From positions 2,666,001 through 2,730,000 of the forward strand of contig NZ_LT670848.1 in NCBI RefSeq assembly GCF_900142975.1: DNA of 64,000 bases, written 5' to 3'. A program made the position numbers and the translations under genes. The notes below the pieces were generated by a model. That model saw nothing but the letters and a program-made list of their open reading frames with translations. It was not told where the DNA came from and ran no database searches. The first letter of the stretch is position 1. Every line of letters starts with the position of its first letter. Positions 55,025 to 63,612 of this stretch are shown piece after piece. This DNA comes from Salegentibacter salegens. GTDB lineage: Bacteria > Bacteroidota > Bacteroidia > Flavobacteriales > Flavobacteriaceae.

Positions 55025-56380
55025 ATGTTTAAAAAAATATTGATTGCAAACAGGGGCGAGATCGCATTGCGCATTCTTCGCACCTGTAAAGAAATGGGAA
55101 TTAGCACCGTTGCGGTTTATTCTACTGCAGATGCTGAAAGTCTTCACGTAAGGTTTGCCGACGAGGCCGTATGTATTGGTCCGCCACCCAGTAACTTATC
55201 TTATCTAAAAATCTCAAATATTATTGCTGCTGCAGAAATTACCAATGCAGATGCAATTCATCCTGGTTACGGATTTCTTTCTGAAAATGCTAAATTTTCT
55301 AAGATTTGTGAAGAGCACGATATTAAATTTATCGGTGCCTCACCAGAAATGATCGCAAAAATGGGAGATAAAGCTACCGCAAAAGCTACTATGAGAGCAG
55401 CGGGAGTACCTTGTGTTCCAGGATCAGAAGGAGTGATGAAAGATTTTAAGGAATGCCAAAAACTTGCGAAAGAAATGGGCTTTCCTGTAATGCTAAAAGC
55501 TACTGCCGGTGGTGGTGGGAAAGGAATGCGAGCCGTTTGGAAAGAAGAAAATCTTGAGGATGCCTGGAATTCTGCCCGCCAGGAAGCAGGCGCTGCTTTT
55601 GGAAACGACGGGATGTATATGGAAAAGCTTATTGAAGAGCCACGCCATATAGAAATCCAAATTGTTGGAGACAGTACAGGTAAAGCCTGTCACCTTTCAG
55701 AAAGGGACTGCTCGGTACAACGTCGTCACCAAAAATTAACCGAAGAAACCCCTTCTCCTTTTATGACCGATAGTCTTCGGAAAAAAATGGGAGCGGCTGC
55801 AGTAAAAGCTGCAGAATATATTAAATACGAAGGTGCGGGAACCGTAGAATTTTTGGTAGATAAACACCGAAACTTCTACTTTATGGAAATGAATACCCGT
55901 ATCCAGGTAGAACACCCCATTACCGAGCAGGTAATAGATTACGATCTTATTAGGGAACAAATTCTTGTAGCATCAGGAGTTCCAATTTCCGGAAAAAATT
56001 ATTTCCCGCAATTACACTCTATAGAATGCCGTATCAATGCTGAAGATCCTTATAATAATTTTAGACCTTCTCCCGGGAAGATCACTAATTTACACGCGCC
56101 AGGTGGTCACGGAGTACGAATAGATACACACGTTTACAGTGGCTATGTTATTCCGCCTAATTACGATTCTATGATCGCGAAATTGATCACTACTGCCCAA
56201 AGCAGGGAAGAAGCGATCAACAAAATGAAACGCGCTCTCGACGAGTTTGTGATAGAAGGTGTAAAAACTACTATTCCCTTTCATAGGCAACTTATGGATC
56301 ACCCCGATTATGTGGAGGGGAACTATACCACTAAGTTTATGGAAGATTTTAAAATGAAACCACTAGAAGAAGAGGATTAG
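55025..56380 (+). CDS. accC: biotin carboxylase of acetyl-CoA carboxylase
   Basis: A 451-residue ATP-grasp enzyme that carboxylates biotin on AccB. The start [20 protein letters not shown] is the family hallmark; the glycine-rich ATP loop [12 protein letters not shown] lies near residue 155, the [15 protein letters not shown] region near 222 and [13 protein letters not shown] near 285 with its catalytic Arg and Glu. The length is normal. A strong terminator follows at 56440, ending the operon. Confidence 0.97.
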   Translation: MFKKILIANRGEIALRILRTCKEMGISTVAVYSTADAESLHVRFADEAVCIGPPPSNLSYLKISNIIAAAEITNADAIHPGYGFLSENAKFSKICEEHDIKFIGASPEMIAKMGDKATAKATMRAAGVPCVPGSEGVMKDFKECQKLAKEMGFPVMLKATAGGGGKGMRAVWKEENLEDAWNSARQEAGAAFGNDGMYMEKLIEEPRHIEIQIVGDSTGKACHLSERDCSVQRRHQKLTEETPSPFMTDSLRKKMGAAAVKAAEYIKYEGAGTVEFLVDKHRNFYFMEMNTRIQVEHPITEQVIDYDLIREQILVASGVPISGKNYFPQLHSIECRINAEDPYNNFRPSPGKITNLHAPGGHGVRIDTHVYSGYVIPPNYDSMIAKLITTAQSREEAINKMKRALDEFVIEGVKTTIPFHRQLMDHPDYVEGNYTTKFMEDFKMKPLEEED

Positions 56381-56388
56381 TTTTTTAT

Positions 56389-56534
56389 CGTCATTCTTAG
56401 TTTATTTCAGAATCTTACATTTCGAATATTTAAACATTAGACCTCACAGTCCCGATTCAAATCGGGACTGTGAGGTCTTTTTTGTTGTGTACAGGCTGTC
56501 ATTCTGAACTTGTTTCAGAATCTAACAAGTTGCA
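56389..56534. repeat. REP-like intergenic repeats (GTCATTCTGAACTTGTTTCAG type), two units
   Basis: TCGTCATTCTTAGTTTATTTC at 56389 and GTCATTCTGAACTTGTTTCAG at 56509 onward, both continuing with AATCT, are two related units; a third lies at 58427-58531. Such degenerate intergenic repeats occur widely in flavobacteria. Confidence 0.55.
56440..56483 (+). terminator. strong terminator after accC
   Basis: GACCTCACAGTCCCGAT and its perfect complement form an 18-pair stem around a 3-base loop, followed by TTTTTT. It is the clearest terminator in the window and ends the fabH-accB-accC transcript. Confidence 0.95.
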
Positions 56535-56630
56535 AATCTAAATATGTTTCGGGCCCAAATTAGATTGATTAGAGTTTACCAGAAAGCCTCTTTTTTTATT
56601 TCGTATTTTCATTGAAAATTAACCAATTCA

Positions 56631-57746
56631 ATGAATCTTTCTTACTGGGAAACCAAAACCTGGTTTTCAAATATCGATTTTTGTATTATCGGCAGCGGGA
56701 TTACGGGTCTAAATTGTGCACTAAACTTAAAAGAACGTTTTCCAAAATCTAAGATCCTGATTTTAGAACGTGGCATTTTGCCGAACGGAGCAAGTACAAA
56801 AAATGCCGGATTTGCCTGTTTTGGAAGCGTTTCTGAGATCCTGGATGATCTTAATTCACATTCTGAAGAAGAAGTGATGCAACTCATACAAAAGCGATTA
56901 AAAGGTTTGAAGTTGCTTCGGAAGAATCTTGGAGATCAAAATATTGGTTATAAAGAATACGGGGGCTACGAACTTTTTACCAATGCGGATAGTGCTCTTT
57001 TTGAAGAGTGTAAATCGGCTATACCAAACCTTAATAACATGCTGAAGCCTATATTTAGAGATGCGGTTTTTGGCATCCAAAAAGACAGTTTTGGTTTTCT
57101 GAATATTCAGAAAAAACTCATTTTTAATCAATTTGAAGGACAGTTAAATACCGGGAAAATGATGGAAGCTTTGCTACATAAAGTGCAGAAAGCCGGTATA
57201 AAAATCCTGAATAATACTACAGTTGAAGAATTTGTAGAAACAGAGGATTCAGTAAAAATTAAAACTGATAAATTAGAATTTTCAGCAAATAAATTACTGA
57301 TCGCTACCAACGGATTTGCTTCACAACTGGGAATTCCTGAAGTCAAACCGGCGCGCGCCCAGGTTTTGATCACCAAGCCGATTAAAAATCTGAAAATTAA
57401 AGGCACGTTTCATTTAGATAAAGGTTATTATTATTTTAGAAATATAAATGATCGAATTCTTTTTGGCGGCGGAAGAAACCTTGATCTTGAAACCGAAGAA
57501 ACCACCGAAATCGCTCAAACTGAACTTATTCAGCAGAAACTGGAAGAATTGCTTAAAACCACTGTTTTACCCGAAACTTTCTTTACAATTGATCAACGCT
57601 GGAGCGGAATTATGGGCGTGGGAAAACAGAAAAACCCGGTCGTTAAACAAATTTCAGAAAATGTTTATTGCGGAGTTCGTTTAGGTGGAATGGGGGTTGC
57701 CATTGGTAGCCTGGTAGGAAAAGAACTTTCAGAATTGATAAAATGA
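56631..57746 (+). CDS. FAD-dependent oxidoreductase, DAO family
   Basis: A 371-residue flavoprotein. The FAD-binding Rossmann motif FCIIGSGITGLNCALNL is near residue 20, followed by ILILERGILPNGASTKNAGF typical of D-amino-acid-oxidase/glycine-oxidase-like (DAO) enzymes. A late FAD contact, YCGVRLGGMGVAIGSLVG, is near residue 350. The substrate, an amine or amino acid, is unknown. The stop overlaps the start of mtgA by 4 bases, so the two are translationally coupled. Confidence 0.85.
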   Translation: MNLSYWETKTWFSNIDFCIIGSGITGLNCALNLKERFPKSKILILERGILPNGASTKNAGFACFGSVSEILDDLNSHSEEEVMQLIQKRLKGLKLLRKNLGDQNIGYKEYGGYELFTNADSALFEECKSAIPNLNNMLKPIFRDAVFGIQKDSFGFLNIQKKLIFNQFEGQLNTGKMMEALLHKVQKAGIKILNNTTVEEFVETEDSVKIKTDKLEFSANKLLIATNGFASQLGIPEVKPARAQVLITKPIKNLKIKGTFHLDKGYYYFRNINDRILFGGGRNLDLETEETTEIAQTELIQQKLEELLKTTVLPETFFTIDQRWSGIMGVGKQKNPVVKQISENVYCGVRLGGMGVAIGSLVGKELSELIK

Positions 57747-58414
57747 TAAAGAAAATCTTCAAATTCTTCTTGAAACTGGTAGGAATCCTAATCCTGTTTT
57801 CACTTTTTATGGTGGTACTTTATAAATGGGTTCCGGTGCCTTTTACACCGTTGATGGCCATTCGTTATTTTGAAAATCCCGATGAAAAAATTCAACATTC
57901 CTGGGTGCCACGGCAAGATATTTCCCGGCATTTGCAATTGGGCTTAATTGCCAGCGAAGATCAAAATTTTGTAAAGCATCGTGGATTTGATATTGAAGCT
58001 ATAGAAAAGGCGATAGAGGATAATCAAAAAGGAAAGCGGGTGCGCGGTGCCAGCACGATTTCTCAACAAACTGCGAAAAATGTGTTTTTATGGCCGGGTA
58101 GAAATTGGTTTCGAAAAGGCCTGGAAGTTTATTTTACTTTTTTGATCGAAACTTTGTGGAGTAAAGAACGAATTTTAGAAGTTTACCTGAATAGTATAGA
58201 GATGGGAGGCGGAGTGTATGGGGCTGAGGCCGCCGCGCAACATTGGTTCAATAAATCGGCTGCAAATCTTTCGGTTTATGAAGCCGCGGCGATTGCGGCT
58301 ATTTTGCCGAATCCCAGGGAATACCGGGCAAATCCCGCTAGTAATTATATCAATCAGCGGATAAACTGGATTGTAAGGCAAATGCAGAATTATGGGAAAT
58401 TTAGTTTGGAGTAA
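57743..58414 (+). CDS. mtgA: monofunctional peptidoglycan transglycosylase
   Basis: A 223-residue protein with one N-terminal transmembrane helix (LVGILILFSLFMVVLYKWV) and a GT51 domain facing the periplasm that polymerises lipid II into glycan strands. The catalytic Glu is in GLIASEDQNFVKHRG near residue 72; other motifs are RGASTISQQTAKNVFLWP and SKERILEVYLNSIEMGGGVY. No penicillin-binding domain follows, hence MtgA rather than a class A PBP. It overlaps the upstream oxidoreductase gene by 4 bases. Confidence 0.93.
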   Translation: MIKKIFKFFLKLVGILILFSLFMVVLYKWVPVPFTPLMAIRYFENPDEKIQHSWVPRQDISRHLQLGLIASEDQNFVKHRGFDIEAIEKAIEDNQKGKRVRGASTISQQTAKNVFLWPGRNWFRKGLEVYFTFLIETLWSKERILEVYLNSIEMGGGVYGAEAAAQHWFNKSAANLSVYEAAAIAAILPNPREYRANPASNYINQRINWIVRQMQNYGKFSLE

Positions 58415-58426
58415 ATTTCACAATAA

Positions 58427-58531
58427 TGTCATTTATCGTCAATCTGTCCCGAGGCTTCGGGATTGTTTCAGATTCTAATTTGTTGCGATTATTAAACGCT
58501 TAGATCCTGAAATAAATTCAGGATGACGATT
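58427..58531. repeat. REP-like intergenic repeat, inverted pair
   Basis: The region contains TCCCGAGGCTTCGGGA (a 16-base hairpin) and GATTGTTTCAGATTCTAA, and ends with CCTGAAATAAATTCAGGATG in inverse orientation, the same family as 56389-56534. It fills the 153-bp gap between mtgA and the GreA/GreB-like gene. Confidence 0.5.
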
Positions 58532-58567
58532 CTATAAACTTCTCATATTTCAAAAAGAGAATAATCT

Positions 58568-59020
58568 ATGAATTCAATAAAAGAAAAACTTTTTAAAGCT
58601 TGCGAGGCTTACCTGGAAGAACGGATAAAGCGTATTGAAACTTCTATGGCCGGACTTGAAAGCGATCTGGGAAACGAAACCAAAAGCAGCGCTGGGGATA
58701 AATACGAAACCGGGCGGGAAATGATAAACCTGGAAATAAATAAACTTGCGGAACAACTGCAGCAATTTAAAAGCCTAAAAAATACGCTTAATGTTGCTAA
58801 AAACAGGACGAATACCAGTTCTGCGCAATTGGGAACTGCGGTAAAAACCAATATGGCTAATTATTTTATCGCAATCCCGGCAAATCGCATTATCGTTGAT
58901 GGGGAAGAGTATTTTGCCATTGGCGCCAATTCTCCGATCGCACAATTATTACTAAATAAAAAAGTCGGTGAGGAAATTACTTTTAATGGAAAATCGGCTA
59001 AACTCCTTGAAGTGTTTTAA
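58568..59020 (+). CDS. GreA/GreB-like C-terminal domain protein
   Basis: A 150-residue protein with an N-terminal coiled coil (residues ~1-75: EERIKRIETSMAGLE, INLEINKLAEQLQQF) and a C-terminal FKBP-like GreA/GreB domain, seen in FAIGANSPIAQLLLNKKVGE, close to the SPIGxALLGKxxGD core of Gre factors. The acidic tip of true GreA, needed for RNA cleavage, is not obvious (GNETKSSAGDKYETGREMI). Homologues are often misnamed 3-oxoacyl-ACP synthase. It may bind RNA polymerase; function unproven. Confidence 0.75.
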   Translation: MNSIKEKLFKACEAYLEERIKRIETSMAGLESDLGNETKSSAGDKYETGREMINLEINKLAEQLQQFKSLKNTLNVAKNRTNTSSAQLGTAVKTNMANYFIAIPANRIIVDGEEYFAIGANSPIAQLLLNKKVGEEITFNGKSAKLLEVF

Positions 59021-59050
59021 ATTAAAATGAGGTGTTGAATGAAAATCAAA

Positions 59051-60019
59051 TTATTTCAACCTTGATTCGATTAATTTTTCTGAAACTTTTAGGTTTACTT
59101 TTTTTCCTTTTTTTAAAACTTTCGAATGATTAAAATAAATGGTTTTCCCATTTAAATCGGCTTCAATTAACCAGGTTTCGCCTTTAAACCAGGATTTTTT
59201 TACCGTAGCTTTTATACCTGATTTTTGGGTAAGTTTGATTTCTTCAGGGTAAAGAATCACTTTTTTTCTGCTGCTTTCAGCTTCAAATAAATCTTTCAGC
59301 ATTATTTCATTTACATCCCCAAAAAGGGAAGCCACATATTTATTCGGCGGATTTTGATATAATTCTTCTGGTGAATTTTCAGCGTAAATCTTTGCGTTTT
59401 TCAGCACGATAGTTTTATCGGCAAAAGAAAGCGCATCAGTACTATCGTGCGTGGCGACGATGCAGGCGATATTGTTTTCCTTTAAGTAAGCGAAAAGTTT
59501 TCGGCGTAAATTATTTTTCCTGAAATGGTCTATATGGCTAAAAGGTTCGTCCAGTAAAAGCAGTTCGGGTTCATTGGCCAGTGCTCTTGCCAAAGCTACG
59601 CGCTGTTGTTGGCCACCGCTTAAGAGTTTCGCTTTTTTATCAGCCAGCTCAGTCAATTCTACCACTTCCAGTAGTTCTTTGATACGGTTTTTCTTTTTCT
59701 GCGGATATTGGTTACTAAGGTGTTTCCCAATATTATCGGCCACACTTAAGGGTAGCATTAAATCGAAATCTTGCGCTAAATATTTTATAAAAGGTTCTCC
59801 CGGCACCAGGTTAAAATTAGGCCCTAAAAGTTCTTTTTCTCCCCAAAAAATATTTCCTTCGGTATGAAGTAAGCCGTAAATAAGTTTAAGCAACGTACTT
59901 TTTCCGCAGCCGCTCTCGCCAATTACAGAGAGGTTTTCTCCTTTTTCAAGCTTAAAACTAATATTTTTTAAAACTGGTTCTTCAGCGTAGGCAAAGGAGA
60001 CATTTTTGAGTTTCAGCAT
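59051..60019 (-). CDS. ABC transporter ATP-binding protein (TOBE-like C-terminus)
   Basis: A 322-residue ABC ATPase. Walker A is GESGCGKSTLLKLIYGL, the signature LLSGGQQQRVALARALANEP and Walker B LLLLDEPFSHID. The C-terminal ~80 residues (VILYPEEIKLTQKSG onward) look like the regulatory TOBE-type extension of importers such as PotA or CysA. No permease or binding-protein gene lies next to it, so the partner must be elsewhere and the substrate is unknown. The stop at 59051 is 31 bases from the convergent Gre-like gene. Confidence 0.85.
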   Translation of the reverse strand: MLKLKNVSFAYAEEPVLKNISFKLEKGENLSVIGESGCGKSTLLKLIYGLLHTEGNIFWGEKELLGPNFNLVPGEPFIKYLAQDFDLMLPLSVADNIGKHLSNQYPQKKKNRIKELLEVVELTELADKKAKLLSGGQQQRVALARALANEPELLLLDEPFSHIDHFRKNNLRRKLFAYLKENNIACIVATHDSTDALSFADKTIVLKNAKIYAENSPEELYQNPPNKYVASLFGDVNEIMLKDLFEAESSRKKVILYPEEIKLTQKSGIKATVKKSWFKGETWLIEADLNGKTIYFNHSKVLKKGKKVNLKVSEKLIESRLK

Positions 60020-60072
60020 AAAATTATTTTGTCCCTACAAGTTAGGCTTTTCCCAATTGTTTGGAAAGTAAC

Positions 60073-61122
60073 TTAAACATCGTCGTAATCTACCTTTAAT
60101 TTTGGGGTTAGCGGTTGCGCCTGGCAGGTAAGGATCAAACCTTCTGCAATTTCTTCGTCGGTTAAGATTTGATTTTTACGCATTTCGACTTTTCCTTCTA
60201 CGATCCTGGCAATACAACTGCTGCAAATCCCGCCCTGGCAGGAATACGGCACGTCTAAATCGTGCTCTAAAGCGGCGTCTAAAACCGTTTCTTTGGTATC
60301 CATAGAGAAAGTGGTCTCCTCGTCGTCTACCATAATAGTAAGTTCGGTTTGGCCTTCTACATTGGTTTCTATAGCGCCGGTTTCTTCAGAAGTAAAGAGC
60401 TCGTAAAGAATTTTGTCTTCGGTAACTCCGTTTTCTTTTAAAACATCGCTTACCTGGTTAATCATTTCTTCTGGCCCACAAAGGTAGAAAGCATCAAAGG
60501 GGTGATCTTTAAACTTATTTTTTACCACAAAATTCACCGTGCTGGTTTCAATTCTTCCAAAATGTGAATCGTCTTCCCTGGTGCGGCTGTAAACAAATTC
60601 AATAAAAAGCCTGTCGGGGAATTTGGCTTGCAATTCCAGTAATTCCTTAAAAAATATGGTTTCTTCGGGTGATTTATTTCCGTAGGTAAGTACAAACCTG
60701 CTTTTAGGTTCTTCAGCTAAAACAGTTTTAATAATAGAAAGTACAGGAGTGATCCCACTTCCTGCAGCAAAGGCCGCATAAGATTTGGTTTCGCCGGTGG
60801 GTTTTAAAATAAATTTTCCTTCTGGCGGGTGTACTTCTAAAATATCGCCGGCATTGAGTTTATTATTGGCAATTACTGAGAATTTACCACCTTCAACCTC
60901 TTTAACGGTAACCTTGAATTCTCCCGAATTTGGTGCCGAACAAAGCGAATAAGCACGCCTTAGTTCTTCGTCGCCTAACTTTATTTTTATCGTAATATAT
61001 TGACCCGCGTCAAACTTAAACTCTTCTTTTAAGTTTTCTGGAATATTAAAAGACAAGCTCACTGCCTGCGGGGTTTCCCTAATTACTTCTTTTATTTCTA
61101 ACGGAAAAAACTGACTCATCAA
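60073..61122 (-). CDS. ferredoxin-NADP reductase-like protein with 2Fe-2S domain
   Basis: A 349-residue protein in two parts: an FAD/NAD(P)-binding reductase (RRAYSLCSAPNSGEF for FAD, AAGSGITPVLSIIKTVL for the nucleotide) and a C-terminal plant-type ferredoxin domain with cysteines CQGGICSSC and LTCQA. This order matches PaaE/HcnB-type oxidoreductases, which feed electrons to oxygenases or hydroxylases. No such partner gene is adjacent. The protein is cytoplasmic. It is often annotated phenylacetate-CoA oxygenase subunit PaaE, but nothing here supports phenylacetate use. Confidence 0.85.
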   Translation of the reverse strand: MMSQFFPLEIKEVIRETPQAVSLSFNIPENLKEEFKFDAGQYITIKIKLGDEELRRAYSLCSAPNSGEFKVTVKEVEGGKFSVIANNKLNAGDILEVHPPEGKFILKPTGETKSYAAFAAGSGITPVLSIIKTVLAEEPKSRFVLTYGNKSPEETIFFKELLELQAKFPDRLFIEFVYSRTREDDSHFGRIETSTVNFVVKNKFKDHPFDAFYLCGPEEMINQVSDVLKENGVTEDKILYELFTSEETGAIETNVEGQTELTIMVDDEETTFSMDTKETVLDAALEHDLDVPYSCQGGICSSCIARIVEGKVEMRKNQILTDEEIAEGLILTCQAQPLTPKLKVDYDDV

Positions 61123-61301
61123 AAAATTATTTTTTGCAAAAATACAAAGTATGTGAAATTAAAGAGTGTAACAAATACCTAAATTTCTATACATGTAAGG
61201 TAAATATGCCCGTAACTTGATTAAACTGGTGTTTTATTTCGGGTATTTAATCATTTTGGGTTAGCATTTTTAATCCCGGCAATGGGTTAAATTATTAAAT
61301 T

Positions 61302-62783
61302 ATGTTTAAACGGTTTTTATGGTTAGAATGGAAATCATTTTTCCGTTCTGCTAGTGTGGGGAAGAGTATCGGGCTAAAGGTCTTACTTATTTTCCTGGCT
61401 TTATATTTTTCTGTAGCATTTCTTGCCTTGGGTATTGGTCTTTATCCTTTGCTGCAGGAAGCTTTTCCTGAGCAGGATCCATTACAAATGGTAAACCGTT
61501 TTGTTTTACTGTGGCTGGTTTTTGAGCTAGGTTTTAGATTTATGCTACAAACCTTACCGGTGTTAGATATAAAACCACTTTTAAATTTACCAATTCCAAG
61601 ACGAAAGGCAGTGAATTTTGTACTGATCAAGTCTATGTACTCCTTTTTCAATTTCCTGCCGTTATTTATAATTATTCCCTTCGGAATTTTTTGCATTTAT
61701 AAAGGCGAGTATGGAACCTGGAATATTATAGGTTGGATGATAGCAATGATTGCTATAACTCAATGTGTGAATTTTCTGAATTTTATTATTAAAAAGAAAT
61801 TCACCGATAATTTAAAAGCATTAATTCCGGTAATTCTTACACTCGTCGTTTTGGGCGCGCTGGAGTATTTTGAAGTTTTTGAAATAAGTCTTTGGTTTGG
61901 AAAAATGATGGATTTCCTGGTTTTGAATCCGTATCTGGCTATTATACCTATAATTCTGGTAATAGCTTTTTATAAATGGAACCAACTTAACCTGGAAAGC
62001 AAGTTTTATCTTGATGCCGGCTTAAAGGAGAAACAAAAAGATGCCGATACAAAGGATTTTGTTTGGACTAAAAAATTTGGAACCCTTGCGCCATTTCTTC
62101 AATTAGATTTAAAACTAATTTGGAGAAATAAAAGGCCAAAAACAACAATTTACATGTCTTTACTTTTGTTGTGCTACGGCTTGTTTGTTTATCCCAGCGA
62201 TATGTATGAACATCCTTCTATATATGTTTTTGTAGGTATTTTTATGACTGGAATTTTTATGATCAATTTTGGGCAATTTGTGCCTTCGTGGGATGCTTCA
62301 TATTATCCTCTAATTATGTCACAAAATATCCCTGTAAAAGATTACCTGTCTTCTAAAGCAATGCTTATTAGTTTTAGTGTAATAATTCTGGCTATTCTAA
62401 GCACACCTTATATTTATTTTGGCTGGAATATCTTATTGATAAATATGGTGGCGGCTTTATATAATATTGGTGTGAATGTTCCTATTTTGCTCTATTCGGG
62501 CTCTTTTAATAAAAAGAGAATAGACCTGGATAAAAGTCCGTTTATGAATTACCAGGGAACAGGAGCAGCCCAATGGATAGTTGGTCTACCCTTAATGTTT
62601 TTGCCAATTTTAATCTTCTGGCTTCTGGATTATTTTATAGGGTTTGAAGCAGGCTTAATTGGTCTTTCCAGCTTAGGAGTTCTTGGTCTACTTTTGCGCT
62701 CTAGTTTAATGAAATACATTGCCGGTGTTTACCGAAAAAGAAAATATGCGATGATAAATGGTTTTAAACAAACCGGAGAATAA
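61302..62783 (+). CDS. DUF5687 membrane protein, ABC-exporter permease
   Basis: A 493-residue membrane protein with about twelve hydrophobic segments, two near residues 25-50 and 110-135 and several after 300. The start LWLEWKSFFRSASVGKS and the cytoplasmic part FLQLDLKLIWRNKRPKT, repeated in both halves, are typical of the DUF5687 family. The ABC ATPase gene starts 13 bases after its stop, so it is the membrane part of an ABC-2-like transporter. The cargo is not known. Confidence 0.82.
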   Translation: MFKRFLWLEWKSFFRSASVGKSIGLKVLLIFLALYFSVAFLALGIGLYPLLQEAFPEQDPLQMVNRFVLLWLVFELGFRFMLQTLPVLDIKPLLNLPIPRRKAVNFVLIKSMYSFFNFLPLFIIIPFGIFCIYKGEYGTWNIIGWMIAMIAITQCVNFLNFIIKKKFTDNLKALIPVILTLVVLGALEYFEVFEISLWFGKMMDFLVLNPYLAIIPIILVIAFYKWNQLNLESKFYLDAGLKEKQKDADTKDFVWTKKFGTLAPFLQLDLKLIWRNKRPKTTIYMSLLLLCYGLFVYPSDMYEHPSIYVFVGIFMTGIFMINFGQFVPSWDASYYPLIMSQNIPVKDYLSSKAMLISFSVIILAILSTPYIYFGWNILLINMVAALYNIGVNVPILLYSGSFNKKRIDLDKSPFMNYQGTGAAQWIVGLPLMFLPILIFWLLDYFIGFEAGLIGLSSLGVLGLLLRSSLMKYIAGVYRKRKYAMINGFKQTGE

Positions 62784-62796
62784 AATTTATAATACT

Positions 62797-63522
62797 ATGA
62801 TAACTGCTACAAACCTTAGTAAAATATACGGCGGAACAAAAGTTCTAAATATAGATCATCTGGATATTCCCACAGGAGAAAGTTTTGGCCTGGTAGGGAA
62901 TAACGGCGCCGGTAAAACCACTTTTTTCAGTTTATTGCTGGATTTAATTCAGCCAACCACCGGGAATATTTTTAATAACGAGATCACGGTAAGCCAAAGT
63001 GAAGATTGGAAACCTTTTACCGCTTCTTTTATAGACGAAAGTTTCCTGATTGGTTACTTAACTCCCGAAGAATATTTCTATTTCGTGGGAGAATTACGCG
63101 GCGCCAATAAAGCGGATATCGATGCCTTTTTAGCCAATTTTGAAGATTTTTTCCACGAAGAAATTATTGGCAGAAGAAAATATTTACGAGACCTCTCTAA
63201 AGGAAATCAGAAAAAAGTGGGTATTGTGGCGGCACTTATTGGGAATCCCAAAGTGGTGATTTTAGATGAGCCTTTTGCTAATTTAGATCCAACAACCCAA
63301 ATTCGCTTAAAAAAGATCATTAAAGAACTTACAGAAAACCGTGAAACTACTGTCCTTATTTCCAGCCACGACCTTATTCACGTGACCGAAGTTTGTGAAC
63401 GTATTGTGGTTTTAGATAAAGGCATACCGGTAAAAGATATTAAAACTTCTGAAGCCACTTTAAGTGAATTGGAAAGCTATTTTTCAGGCGAAGTAGGCGC
63501 AACTCAGGCTGAAGAACTATAA
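62797..63522 (+). CDS. ABC transporter ATP-binding protein (ABC-2 exporter type)
   Basis: A 241-residue ATPase started at the ATG at 62797 (MITATNLSKIYGGTKVLN); the open frame begins at 62758 inside the permease gene. Walker A is GLVGNNGAGKTTFFSLLL, the signature LSKGNQKKVGIVAALIG and Walker B VVILDEPFANLD. It pairs with the DUF5687 permease. Cargo unknown; the type exports lipids, drugs or peptides. Confidence 0.9.
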   Translation: MITATNLSKIYGGTKVLNIDHLDIPTGESFGLVGNNGAGKTTFFSLLLDLIQPTTGNIFNNEITVSQSEDWKPFTASFIDESFLIGYLTPEEYFYFVGELRGANKADIDAFLANFEDFFHEEIIGRRKYLRDLSKGNQKKVGIVAALIGNPKVVILDEPFANLDPTTQIRLKKIIKELTENRETTVLISSHDLIHVTEVCERIVVLDKGIPVKDIKTSEATLSELESYFSGEVGATQAEEL

Positions 63523-63530
63523 CAATTTGG

Positions 63531-63560
63531 TTTGCGTTTGTAAAAAGAAGCGTATTTTTG
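63531..63560 (+). promoter_or_regulatory. candidate promoter of sprE/porW
   Basis: TTTG at 63531-63534, an 18-base spacer and TATTTTTG at 63553-63560 match the Bacteroidota promoter pattern (TTTG-N18/19-TAnnTTTG). It lies 53 bases before the sprE start codon and just after the stop of the ABC ATPase gene. Confidence 0.65.
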
Positions 63561-63612
63561 CACACTAAACAAACTGATTTTTAGTTATAAAGCCATCGAG
63601 AACCGGTTAATT

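Noticed and set aside
58568..59020. 3-oxoacyl-ACP synthase annotation for the small gene after mtgA
   Set aside because: At 150 residues it is far too short and has no active-site Cys motif; the C-terminal part matches Gre factors.
60073..61122. Phenylacetate-CoA oxygenase PaaE as specific name
   Set aside because: The architecture fits, but no other paa gene is nearby, so only a general reductase call is supported.
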